From Biscogniauxia marginata (Eukaryota; Ascomycota; Sordariomycetes; Xylariales; Xylariaceae): a stretch of DNA of 64,000 nt. Under the pieces are notes generated by a model. The model made no database searches, was not told the origin of the DNA, and saw nothing but the letters and a program-made list of their open reading frames with translations. A program made the translations under genes and the position numbers. How positions within the stretch are numbered: the stretch's first letter is position 1; every line of letters begins with the position of its first letter. This document shows, piece by piece, positions 1 to 10,612 of the stretch. The stretch is from positions 1 through 64,000 of the forward strand of contig MU404073.1 of assembly GCA_022695795.1 (NCBI GenBank). Reading direction: 5' to 3'.

Positions 1-130
1 TCCTCCCCCAACACCCACCCCCCCCCACCCCCCCCCCCCACACCCCACCCCCCCCCCCCCCCCCCCCGGGGGGGGGGGGCCCCCCCCCCCCCCCCCAAAA
101 CACCACCCCCTCTTCCCCCCCTTCCTCCCC
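1..130. repeat. homopolymer-rich low-complexity contig edge
   Basis: The first 130 bases are almost only runs of C, one run of G, and short A/T runs (C-rich to about 67, a G run at about 68-79, then C again). No coding or structural signal is visible. This composition is unlike anything else in the window and is most easily read as a poorly resolved contig end, though a genuine C-rich microsatellite is possible. Confidence 0.6.
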
Positions 131-789
131 CCTTTTTTTTTTCCCTCTCTTAGACGTTATAACCCAACATTCATCTCCCTTTCTTTTGGCAACTTCACCT
201 TTTTGGGCTAACAGACTGGCGTGATATATATAGTAAACAATGTTCAGGACAGTAGGTAAGTGTCTAACCAACATCCCTAAACTGGCACACAACAACCCTT
301 ACTACATCTAACCGACCGATGCGAGAAGACACGACATTCTTACTTATAAAAAAACATCAGACAGAAGAGGAGGAGTTGAAGGGGTATGTCGAATTTTGCA
401 AAGAATATAATATATACTAGGTCTGAATACTTACAAGAGGTTTGCAAGTGCTATGCTTTTTTTTTTCCAGTGCCAAAAAAAAGCCAAAAGCCAAAGTACC
501 AAACCAACCAGTGATTCTTTTTTCGAATGCTGCCCTTCCTTGTCTCCCCTCGCCTTTTATCCTTTTTACGCCATGCCTTTATGCCCTTTCCAGTAGTCAA
601 AACAAGAATCAATACAATACGGCCCTAACTCTAAAAAGTTGATCTGCTCACTCGCCGTCAAAATAGGCTTCATCGAACCAGGCTCAATTTCCCAGAGGGG
701 CTAGACTCGACTCGCCAGCTTTGGGCGATTCGCGATGGGTGAACTTCTACGGTGCTGTCTGACTTTGCCTTATCCCTGCCTAGGTAGTT
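131..789. other. intergenic, no gene seen
   Basis: AT-leaning sequence with short pyrimidine runs between the contig edge and the 3' end of the minus-strand gene ending at 790. A 66-codon open frame at 442-642 is low-complexity and has no recognisable features. The part adjoining 790 probably holds the 3' UTR of that gene. Confidence 0.5.
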
Positions 790-2067
790 CTATACCGAGA
801 CTTCTGGTGCCGGCTTTGCTGTCGATTTTGGATGACTGTTGGAGATGTCTGTAAGCGGAGAAGGTTCTGCACGCGGCGAGGTATCTTCCTGCGTTGTCGT
901 GTCCTTTGATCCGTTCTCACTTTGTTGCGAGCTTAGAATGGGTTGAAGGCGCGGTCGTGCCGCGGCTCTCTTGCCTCGTCCGAACGAGTCTGTGCTGACC
1001 AAGAAATATTCGTCCTCATCTGACGATGAATCCAAGTCGGGATAAATCAAGGGCAGCGCTCGTGATCTCCTCCGCATTGTAGGCTCGTCCTCAGAATCCG
1101 ATGACTCTATTGAGAAGCTCCTGTGTCTCGAAGCCCGGTGGCTTGGGACCCGGAAACTTGATGACCGTCTCTTGGATGTCCGTCTACTGGGTGACCGGGT
1201 TGCCTCCATCTCCGGGGGTGCCTCGCCACTCTTGAGCTTTGCTTCTACGGTTTTCTCATGGACCAGACGTCCCAACCCAGGCCTGTCACTCGTTGTTGTT
1301 CGTCGGCTTACATGGCTTGCGAAGCTGGCGCTCCTGCTGACGGGTACCTTGCCTTCCATAATCTTGGCCGGAGGGGGCGGTTGTAGCATCCATTTATTAG
1401 CGTTTTTATGCATAGGCCGCTGCCGGACGACGGGGGGGTGATAATCGTTGACTGGGGGATTCTTGGGGACAAAATAGAAATTGTGCCGGTCTTCGTCGGT
1501 GACTGGCTTTGCTTCCATCCCTAAACCGTTTTCAATCAGACGGCCTGCTGAGGACCCTGCGTGCTTAATGGCGTCCATCAATTTATGACCTGTCCGCGAT
1601 AACTCGTGCCCCCATAACTCCTCATCTTCTCGTTGATAGCGTTTCCGGTTCCAATCCTCGGATAGCGTGGGCGACAGGGTTGTGGAAAAGCTGAGCTTGG
1701 CCTCATCTCCTACAATGGTAGGACTGCTCCCTATGTGCATACTGCCCGCGCCGACACTCCCAGCAACACTTGCGGTATCCTTGCCAGCACTTTGCAGGCC
1801 TCTTTGGCTTGGATTCTTGCTTCCGGCACTCTTGTATTTCTTCTCATCTATGTGAGGGCCCATCATAATTTCTTCGGACCAATACGGGTTTGTGTTGAAT
1901 GGGTCTGGATGCTGGTATGAGTCCGGGTCCTCGGCTTGGATGCGTGCCTTCTCACGACGCTCCTTCTTCGCCTGCACCTTGGACTGCTGGTGGTGCCTTG
2001 CCTGGAGACATGGTGCGCAGGAGGCAACGTAAAAGACGGCGGACTGGACAGCAGCAAAGATCGACAT
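790..2067 (-). CDS. conserved fungal hypothetical protein, 425 aa
   Basis: Uninterrupted 425-codon frame from an ATG at 2067. I do not recognise a named domain. The N terminus is a short hydrophobic stretch with a CAPC motif (about residues 17-20), which could be a signal anchor or a lipidation site. A basic, coiled-coil-like segment follows (KKERREKARIQAEDPDSY), then a motif around FNTNPYWSEEIMMGPHID (about residues 57-74) that has the look of a conserved block. The middle and C-terminal halves are rich in Ser, Pro and Arg, include Arg/Ser-rich clusters near residue 310-335 and an acidic SSDEDE patch, and are likely disordered. The length, steady codon use and long frame support a real gene. 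Function is unknown; a membrane-associated scaffold-like role would be a guess. Confidence 0.75.
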   Translation of the reverse strand: MSIFAAVQSAVFYVASCAPCLQARHHQQSKVQAKKERREKARIQAEDPDSYQHPDPFNTNPYWSEEIMMGPHIDEKKYKSAGSKNPSQRGLQSAGKDTASVAGSVGAGSMHIGSSPTIVGDEAKLSFSTTLSPTLSEDWNRKRYQREDEELWGHELSRTGHKLMDAIKHAGSSAGRLIENGLGMEAKPVTDEDRHNFYFVPKNPPVNDYHPPVVRQRPMHKNANKWMLQPPPPAKIMEGKVPVSRSASFASHVSRRTTTSDRPGLGRLVHEKTVEAKLKSGEAPPEMEATRSPSRRTSKRRSSSFRVPSHRASRHRSFSIESSDSEDEPTMRRRSRALPLIYPDLDSSSDEDEYFLVSTDSFGRGKRAAARPRLQPILSSQQSENGSKDTTTQEDTSPRAEPSPLTDISNSHPKSTAKPAPEVSV

Positions 2068-4299
2068 GACGATGTGCTATGCAAAGCTCCGAGCAGGCCC
2101 AGCTCAAGTCAGATACGAAGGGACGTTCTTTGCCGGCCTCATCGGATGTCGTCGTGTTCTTCAGGTATGTGTGAGGTGCGAGGTTGGGTGGTATGGGAGT
2201 ATGTATCGAAGAGAGGTGGTTCACTGTAAAGGAGAAGGTCGCAGCATGGAACCGTGTCTGAGATGCGTAATTGACTCTACCAAGATGAAGCGTCTCTCGA
2301 TTCAGGCCGGAGAAAAACAAGATTAGGATCCACGTCTGACCAGATATGCTTCCACGCGTGTTGGAATGGGTTAATAGGCGGCACGAGGGGACGGGCAGGC
2401 TTGGCAGCCGCTGTGTGGTTTAATTACTCAGTCGTGTTGGCACGATGATGAAGAGGTTGTCGAGCTATAGCTAGTGCCGAGTCTCCAGAGGATCGATTGC
2501 AGTTGAAAACGTATTCGACGAGGTAGAATTCGCCGGCTTGGGATTCCTGCCGGCTTGGTATGCAGTGAGATTTTTAGATGAGATAGGTAGGTTGGGGTGG
2601 TATTGTAAGTTAGGAGAAGTAATGAGTGTATAAAGAGGAAGAGGAAGAGGAAGAAGAGGAAGAAGAGGAATCCGTGAGCAGCACACACATGCACACACGC
2701 ACACGCACACAAGCACAATCACAGTCGGGTTCTCGTATATGTCTCGTATACGTGGATAAACAACAATACAGTGAGAATCAAGACTACACAACAAAGGAAG
2801 ACGACAGAGGAAGCAGTAAGTAGATGGGAATAGTCCGTAGTCAACGATGGAGAGAGAAAAAGGAATGGCAAGCGAGCGAGCGGCCGTGAGAACGGGAAAC
2901 GGGAAACGGGAAATGGAGATGAATGAATACAGTATGTGTAATCTGAAGGAACAGGTTGTGATGGCGCTCCCGGAGATCAAGCCTAAAAGTCAAGTCCGCC
3001 TGCGATAAAACGCTCAGCGCTGTCAGCCCACGCCCACGCCCACGTTTCAACGCCACCGTCGACCCCCCGTAAATGCACCCTAAGACCCTGATTAGCGTGG
3101 CATTGCATGCTGTCGCCACCCCTGTAGTCCCCTGTAAGCACCTCCCCCGGCCCCGGTCCTACCCACTAATCTTATCCAGAAAGGGGCAAATGGGCAGCAG
3201 CCAAGGCCCCTGCAAGATTTACCACCAATGCGGCATGTTGATTAGCCCAATCTTCCCTCTGAATGGCCGATTTGCCCGCCTTCTGCCCCGCTTCTGGACC
3301 CCGAAGATGTTGATGGACATGTCGACAAATTGGCAAATCCCTGTGCTACCTATTTTTACGTCTCGTCGTTGGCCCCCCCGCATAAAAAGAGCAAGATGAT
3401 AGATGCAGCTAACCCACACAATCGCAATGCCAGCAAGCATGATATGTAATATTACATAACCTGGTAGACTAGGACACCATTGTCCAGATCTTGTCTTCTT
3501 CCAAATGGGTAAGACAGAGCAAACTTCCCCCGCATTATGTGCACACGCTTCTTGGGGTATGTCGTATTAGTGACCTGCTTTGAGGCTTCACCACAGATCG
3601 CTTCTGCTGTCTCAGATCATCGGCGGGTCGATCATTCGCTCACAGTGTCCCAGCCCGACCAAAAAGAGAAACGCGGAAACGCAATTCGCGGTGTACAGAG
3701 GCGTTTTGCATCAGAGCCTGAGCCAGAACCAGAGCCATTCCTCCAGCGACTTCAACTCGAGTGATCAGCATCTCACCGACACTTTTATATGACGTGCCAA
3801 CCGACCTCTTAATAATGGGAACTCTTTCTCTCATTCATATAAAGCCCATTACTTTCCCAACCTAGGACATGTGCTTTTCAAATTCCCCATGGGACAATTC
3901 AACACATCCCTACTACATACCACATACCACATACCACATACCACATACCACATACTGCGCTGACCTATATTGACAATCAACACGATGATATAGGGTTTGG
4001 GGAGAGCTCTAAAACAACCCGGCCCCGTCTCTGATTCTACAATTTAGTCTGTCTCACTCCCTTCTCACCTCTTCCTCCCATAGTACATCCCCATCAACTC
4101 CTCAACACCAGTAACATCTCAACCCTTCAAAACATGCCGTGTTCTCCAGCAAGACCTCGCTCCCATTGCCAAAAGCCCCGTTTAGCCCGGCGGCCAGAAG
4201 CTCCATATCCTTAGGCCCAAGCGTTCCCTTCCACCTCTACCTTTCATCTTCTTCCTCTCAACCCTCTCCCCTTGCCTCCGCATCCCCACTCCTCTCCAG
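2068..4299. other. intergenic region with simple repeats
   Basis: No gene is supported. The part next to 2067 likely carries the promoter and 5' UTR of the minus-strand gene. It contains a purine run of GAA/GAGGAA units (about 2631-2672), a CA-rich stretch (about 2684-2715) and a CACATAC tandem repeat near 3920. Small open frames here (for example 3073-3399 plus) show no domain-like sequence. Confidence 0.5.
3915..3955. repeat. 7-base tandem repeat, unit CACATAC
   Basis: About five consecutive copies of the heptamer CACATAC are visible. It is a minisatellite in non-coding sequence. Confidence 0.85.
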
Positions 4300-4862
4300 C
4301 TCCCTCAGCGATTCGTATGTACGTCCCCGCGACCAGCCTCCCCGTAGCTCGCTGCCTCCTCCCACGTGAGCCCATCGCTGGAGAAATCCGTGTGCTTCGT
4401 CCAGCCTTCTAGCGTGGAGCTGACCTTACCTATCCCGCCTCCCATTCCCCGGGACTGACGCCCTCGCCCTCGCCCTTGCCGCCTCCGCACCGATCGGAGC
4501 CCCATCCAGATCGGGGAAGTACCGCTTCTGTCCCAGGAGGGGCGGGAAAAATAAGCCATGGAAGATCCCGTCGTCCGCAATGCGTGTACTCTATTCCCAC
4601 ACGTGCTCGCAGAAGTGCAGTTTGTCCTCCTCCGCCGAGGACTAGACGGGGAAGCGCACTAGGTCGTTCGTTCGCGCATTCGGCGGGCACGAAGCGCTTC
4701 AACTTCCCCGGCAGGCGTCTAGGATAGGCCGCTGCCGGTGGCAGAGAGTAGGTTCCGGTGGGTGTCCGGATCGATAAAACCCACGACAAAGGAGAGGAGG
4801 GCATCGGCTTCTGCGGTCGCGAGGGCCGTAGTTAGGGAGGCGGGATCATCATAGTTAACCAC
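4300..4862 (-). pseudogene. degraded NmrA-like / isoflavone reductase-like gene
   Basis: Read on the minus strand from about 4862, one frame gives VNYDDPASLTTALA followed by ADALLSFVVGFIDPDTHRNL, the usual NmrA-like 'DYDDPASLxxAL ... LLSFVV ... NLLDA' block. That frame then stops near 4722. A second frame continues the family pattern with KLKRFVPAECANERPSALP (compare 'AGVKRFxPSEWA') and GIEYTHCGRRDLPWLIF (compare 'LEYTLFxPGLFxxYL'). The similarity is therefore spread over two frames with an in-frame stop, and the N-terminal Rossmann segment is not found upstream. Intact members bind NAD(P) and act as redox-sensing regulators or reductases. The piece lies alone between wide spacers. I judge it a relic; an assembly or sequencing error in a real gene is less likely because more than one break is needed. 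Boundaries are approximate. Confidence 0.55.
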
Positions 4863-6651
4863 TTATACCTATATATATGGTAAGCATATCAGCTAGAGAA
4901 GAGGGTGTTCTAACAGACACAGGGGGAGTTAGGAGTGACAGCCAATATATACCTAGGTAGACAGCAGGTAGGTGTGTTTCTATGTAACTCGACGCAATCG
5001 ATAGCCAACGGGGGGAAGATGATGTAGTGAAGAAGAAAGAGATTTTTTCCTACTTTGACTACGGCGCCCTTCGCCTCGAGTGCCGGCTTAAGAAGCCCGC
5101 GACGGGACGGTGACATTGAACTCTTTACTCCTCGAGTAAGGCGTCCAAGACATACTTCCTTTCGACTTCGAAAACAAGAACAACAATTAAGAGTTGTTGA
5201 TAATAGAAATGTAGGTACATATATAATAATAAATAGGAAATAATTTACATATCGTTAAGACAAGACAAAAATGTACCTATCTACTTATATACTTAGGTAT
5301 CTATATACGTGCCTATATCTTACTACGTTTACCCGGTATACATATAAAATCAATGGTACCACAACTCAAAATGATCTCCCTTCCCCCTTTCCCCCTCAAT
5401 GTCGTCTCCCCCACCCATCCTTCCTCTACCTTTCCCCAACCAAAAGATCTCACGATCGCCAGACTACATGCCGCATATATACGTACCTATGTAGGTATAT
5501 ATGTAGGTACATCTGTAGATCAGTCACTACATACATAGTTCTACCTACCTTAGCTAAAACATAAAACATGAAACGATCTTTTTTTGTCCTGTTGCAGCCC
5601 AATTGAAGTTTTACTAGCTAGCAACTAGTGAAGGTACTACGGTTTCATATATAATTTCTAGGTAGGTACTTAAGGTTAAATAGGTACCTAAGTTTAGCAA
5701 CGTTATAAAACTTCCTCCTGTCGATGCTACATCTATATACCTAAGGTATACATAGAAATCAATTGGTCCACGCATATAACATAGATAGGTAAGATCTCTA
5801 GGTTAACATAAACTTACAATTCTCAAAAAGAGGTAGTTATCCTTAATCATTGTATATCACACGTATTATAGATTTTTCTCTTTCTTTGCGCGTCAATATT
5901 CTCTCTTTTTATTGCTGTCCTTTTAACTGTCACTACCTAATAGACGTTCCTGTTCCTGTTCCTAGTGGATTGAAATGAGGCAATCAGACTATATATCTCC
6001 TCTCCTCTTTCCATCATCACTTGAGGAAATTAGTTTTTTCTTTCTCAACATCCACCATACCTTGCTTGATCCTCCCCTTTCAATACGTAAAAAACGATTG
6101 GTCAATCCTCTATGTGAAAAACGAACAACTGGAGAAAATGAAAATGAAGAAAATTAAAGCAGAAAGTCGTTGCCAAGGCTGTTCTGGATAGTAAATCGAG
6201 ACGTTAAAGCATGCACCTGTTCGTTTCTGGTGATTTAGCAGAGAAAGAGACCCGTCAGGTGCCGAAGAGACTGCAGTCAAGATGCCCAAAACGGCCTGAT
6301 GAGCTCATTGGCGTGCACGTCCCTTACAACCTGCTGATAGGCAGATTTATGAAGTAATCAAATGACGATACCACGCAAGGACGCTGACCACTTCTGTGTT
6401 CATCTTGGCATCCAGAAATCAAATGCCTGTGGCTGACCATCCAAGTCCAACCCTAGTTTTGTAGTCCGATCGATTATAGCCCATCGTCCGCAATGCGATA
6501 GACCTGATGACCGGCAGTAACGTATTGTACAAGAAATTCGACCGTCGACGAAGGTGGAGGATCGAATATATGCCGTGATGCATAGTAAGGAAAGCTGTAT
6601 AGAGAAGCTAAGGGCGGGGGCCTAAGACACCTCTAATGCCGCCCTTGTCAA
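4863..6651. other. intergenic, AT-leaning, rich in TACCTA/TAGGTA motifs
   Basis: No gene is supported. The stretch from about 4940 to 5790 has many short TACCTA/TAGGTA motifs. The part adjoining 6652 is probably the 3' UTR of the minus-strand gene there. Confidence 0.5.
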
Positions 6652-7878
6652 TCATACATCCCATTCCTTCTCGGCCTCGTCGTTATCATCGGTCTCGTCC
6701 GGGGTGAGTGCAGCGAACGAGGAGCCGCTGCTAGTCAAGACGGGCTTCTTGGTGCCATTGGTCGTAGCTTGTGGCTGAGTGGACTTGACATTGTTTCCGC
6801 CGTTGACAACCGGGCCAGAGGTGGTGTCAGCTGGGATGTTCTTCTTCTTTCCCTTCTTGGTCTTGACCTCACTCCAAGAGTCTTCTTGTCTGAGCATCTC
6901 CATCTGCTCCTCTTCCGAGGGCATGCCAGCAGACCAGGAGTCAGTTGTTACTTTAGTAGTGGCAGCAGGAGCAGGAACAGGGGTTGCGGGCTTGGCAGGT
7001 TCGCGCTTTGGTTGCTGCTCTGAGGTGTCCAACAACTGAATTTTGTCACCGCCGTTTGTGGGCTTGGCATCCCAGGCGTTCTGAGTGTTGGCAGCGAAGG
7101 CAGAACCGTCCTTGGCAGCTCGCCCCTCAGCGATACGGGCCGTTCGTCGCTGTTGCTCCATCTTGACCTTGCGTTCCTTCTCTTCCTCTTCGCGGGCAGC
7201 CTTGGCGGCCTCGGCCTTCTTGCGGTTCTGCCGCTGCTTCTTGGTCTCAACGGGTTCGGGAGCCTTTGCCTTTCGTTCCTTTGGCTTCTTGACCGAGTCA
7301 GTATCGGTGAGGCGCAATACAGAGGGACCGGGGGCAGTTGGCTCAAGCATGTCGGACACGTCACGGCTATCAGCAGCAGCAACGACAGGAGAGGTTTGGG
7401 GGGACAGATCATCATCAGCATCACCGGTAGTCGAAGAGGAAACGGAGGTCTTCTCAGGGATCACATTGGAGTCGATTTCTTGGGCCTTGGATTGCTTGAC
7501 AGACTTTTGTCGCTTCTCATCAGATTTCTTGGAGGCGAACTTGGTACCGGCGTGGGTGTTGGCGAGCTGGCGTGCAAATTCACGATCGGCCTTTTTGTCC
7601 GCAGCTTCCGCTTCTTCCCAATTGTACTTAACACTTGATGAAGTTGCCTCGGTCGTGGTGTTCGATGGAGCCTTGGGCTTGGGCTTGGGCTTCGTGGCCT
7701 TTTCAGACTTCTTCTTGGCATCGCTGACAACATCGTTCTGCCTGCCAGGTTGCTTCACTGTAGTAGCACGACGAGCCTGTTTTTGTCTTCTTTGGTAGAT
7801 GTAATACCCAACACCAGCAGCAATGACTGCCCACCCACCATATGTGGTGAGCGCCGAGTGATTGGAGGCGAGATCCAT
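6652..7878 (-). CDS. predicted membrane-anchored, Lys/Glu-rich coiled-coil protein, 408 aa
   Basis: The frame runs from the ATG at 7878 to a stop at 6652; the frame stays open a little further upstream but has no other ATG nearby. Residues about 9-26 (LTTYGGWAVIAAGVGYYI) form one likely transmembrane segment, followed by a strongly basic YQRRQKQARR, which predicts a single-pass protein with a large cytosolic tail. The tail is charged and low in complexity, with a coiled-coil-like Lys/Glu/Ala-rich region (about residues 205-260, KKQRQNRKKAEAAKAAREEE). The C-terminal end carries EDSWSEVKTKKGKKK and SSFAALTPDETDDNDE, which look conserved rather than random. I cannot name the family. Function is unknown; anchoring to ER or outer mitochondrial membrane is only an inference from the topology. 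Confidence 0.75.
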   Translation of the reverse strand: MDLASNHSALTTYGGWAVIAAGVGYYIYQRRQKQARRATTVKQPGRQNDVVSDAKKKSEKATKPKPKPKAPSNTTTEATSSSVKYNWEEAEAADKKADREFARQLANTHAGTKFASKKSDEKRQKSVKQSKAQEIDSNVIPEKTSVSSSTTGDADDDLSPQTSPVVAAADSRDVSDMLEPTAPGPSVLRLTDTDSVKKPKERKAKAPEPVETKKQRQNRKKAEAAKAAREEEEKERKVKMEQQRRTARIAEGRAAKDGSAFAANTQNAWDAKPTNGGDKIQLLDTSEQQPKREPAKPATPVPAPAATTKVTTDSWSAGMPSEEEQMEMLRQEDSWSEVKTKKGKKKNIPADTTSGPVVNGGNNVKSTQPQATTNGTKKPVLTSSGSSFAALTPDETDDNDEAEKEWDV

Positions 7879-10612
7879 GATGGGCAGACGCAATGGCTTT
7901 GCTTCCTGAGGTTGATTGTGTGGATTATAGGTATCACGAAAGCGGCCGGTGATGGAAGAAGCGTCAAAAACACAATTGGGGGGAGCTTGAGGTTCGTGGT
8001 GGTGTAGTGATATTCGAGACGCTTATGTGAAACCGGGGGAGAGGGTTAACGGAAGGACATTCGCCGGCTTTTCTGTCGAGTACGTAGCAGGTGATAGAGA
8101 AGGGCAGTGCGGGTAAACCACAGCTATGGGAGCGAGGATGGGTGATGGAACCCCCGCAGGGACGACAAACTGCTCAGCTGAAGTGGCAATGTTAATAAGG
8201 TCAGATCAGCTCAACCCACGACAATGCGCGATACGAGAACGAGAACGAGAAAAAGGCCGACCGGCAGTCTGGTCTGACAGCCCCCCGACCACTGCGGTTT
8301 GTCAACAATGGCTTGCTGCGCCAGTCGGACAAACAGACGGAGGAGGGAATTGGGTGTGCAGGATAGAGCTGTAGGCGGTAAGAAGGAGAAGGGGAAAGGG
8401 GATAGAAGAAGGGTAGAAGGCAACGAGACAGGAGGTCAAGGTGTAGGTGTAGGTGAAGGTGAAGGTTGGTGTAAGAGGTAGAGGTAGGAGAAGTATCAGG
8501 TCGGCGTATTCATAGGTGAATGCCGATGGGGGAATGTTGAATGGATGGTTAAATGGATGGATGGGCTTCTAGGAAACGAGCAATAGGAGGGAGAAGATAA
8601 TAAAAAAAGGCACGAACCAGATTGGTTGTCATCAATTGAAGGTTGTTGAATGTGCGAATGGCGTGTATAGGTTAATAAGCTCCAGGGGTGGTTTGGTGCT
8701 TCCGTCGCCAATCGAATCAATCGGTCGAGCAGAGAATGCGTGCTCTTGCTCCGTCTCAACTGCGCAATCTAGTGCCGATCAAATGGGATATGTGGCCACT
8801 AGTCCCCAACTTGCTCTTTGCTCCCCCCAATAAAGAAAACCCCCTGAATTGAATTTATTTGGGGTAAGCCATTAACTTTAGCGCAATTCACCTAGGTATC
8901 ACTAGTAGCACGGAATGGGTCCATTTTCAGCGTATACATCTCTTAGCACATTTCGTATTGTAGTTGCTCACTTAGATTAATATGTAACTTGTTCATTTCC
9001 TTCCATGCAACTATAGCCAAGTTTGAAGATGGGTATTGACAAGAATTCACGAATCATGGTGTGTACAAGGTAGGTAAATAGAAAATGACTAGATTAGTAG
9101 AACAAGTTCTATTTACATGAATAAAGCACATGTCGGATCTTCTATGTTTATAAGTAGGTAGGTACTTGACTTGATATATATATTATATTGCAAATGTCGG
9201 GTATATATGGGAATTAGATTAATATTTAAGCTTAGGTACCTTAGGTAGATAGCTACCTTCAAAGTTGGTTCCCTTGATCGAGGCCCTTCCATTTATAAGT
9301 AATGTTTGATAAATACATATCTTATATTCTCATACAAATAAGTTGGAAAGGGCTTTAATTCCGAATTACTTCTTAGGGCGACAATTTCTTAATTGTAACT
9401 TACCTCCTCCAGCTTTATTAATACGATGTATCATTCTTCTACGAGATACGCTCTACTTACCTACCTAAACAGCTACAGTTGCGACCTGCTCCCCTAGTGC
9501 CAAACAGGTAGGTAGGTAGAAATGGCATGCCCGGCGAAAGCTGTTGGCACCAAGCAAATGCAAAATGGCGTTTCTTCTCGGAAGACAGCTTCTGCCATGG
9601 AGTTAATTGGTGGGACTTGGCTGCAGGTGTTGACAAATACTGGTTTCTCTTGATTGATTAACTTTGATACCTGCATGCAAAGTTCGCGATGGCATCTAAG
9701 TAGGTAGCTGGATAGTCCAACTTGCACGGCTTCCCAGGCGAACAGTACGCCTATGAAAATACCTTGCAAATCGTTAGTTAGGAGTGGAGGTAGTAGGTTT
9801 ATATGATAAGTAGCCTCCCCGGTGTGCTAGCGTACTGTGTTCCCGGCACGACCACTCCCAAGGTACCCTGCAGACAGCCGCGGGACCTTACATTTTGTCA
9901 CTCTACGGGCATCCCAAGCCCAAGGAATCGGGTATCTAGATATGACTTCACCTTTTTTTTTTCCCTTCCCTCTTTCCCCTCTACGGCCAGCCAGGTTCTC
10001 CATATGGAAACAAAAACTTGTACATAGCTCGTGGAGCTTGTGGCAGTTTGCGGCTCAGCGGCCCATCTGGTTAAAATAATGTGTGTAAGTGGCCCAAACG
10101 GCTTGGTTTAGGTGCCTGTCATTGGGCACTAGTCGGGACGAGCTCCTCGAAGTCTATCTACCATCTCAGCTCATAGGGATGAGGGGTACTAGTCAAACAT
10201 GTTTTATTTGCATCCTACTGGTTGGCCTCCTCCGCTTGCTGGCCTGCGAACTAACGGAGCCTGACGGCGGTGGTCACCGACCTACTAGTAAACCTACCTA
10301 CAACCCTAGTGGGCAAACGTAGATCCTATGACACAGCGAAAGAGGGTACGGAGAAACTGGAGACAGCTGCTTATCAGATTCTGTTGTTTATCGTGCTTCA
10401 CTTAAAGGCAATGTAGTTCCTTGTGGGTAGGAAACAGGTGCTCAATTAATTTCCCCATCAACCTGCGGAACCGCCAAAAGAACATAAGGGTCACTGCAGT
10501 TGTTATATATACATATATATACAATATAAACCTCTGGTATCTACCTAATAATTATTCATATCTAGTTTGGGCACAAAGGTTGCGAGATAATCTGACATCG
10601 CCATTCGCAGCC
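7879..10612. other. intergenic, divergent promoter region
   Basis: This spacer separates two divergently transcribed genes (minus from 7878, plus from 10613). Its ends must contain both promoters. The GC-richer part 7880-8830 is probably the 5' UTR and upstream region of the minus gene. The rest is AT-leaning with scattered TAGGTA motifs (for example near 9150, 9235 and 9508). No coding frame is convincing. Confidence 0.5.

Noticed and set aside
7085..7798. 237-codon plus-strand open frame
   Set aside because: Shadow of the minus-strand coiled-coil gene; Ser/Phe/Leu-rich composition is typical of the antisense of Lys/Glu/Ala-rich coding sequence.
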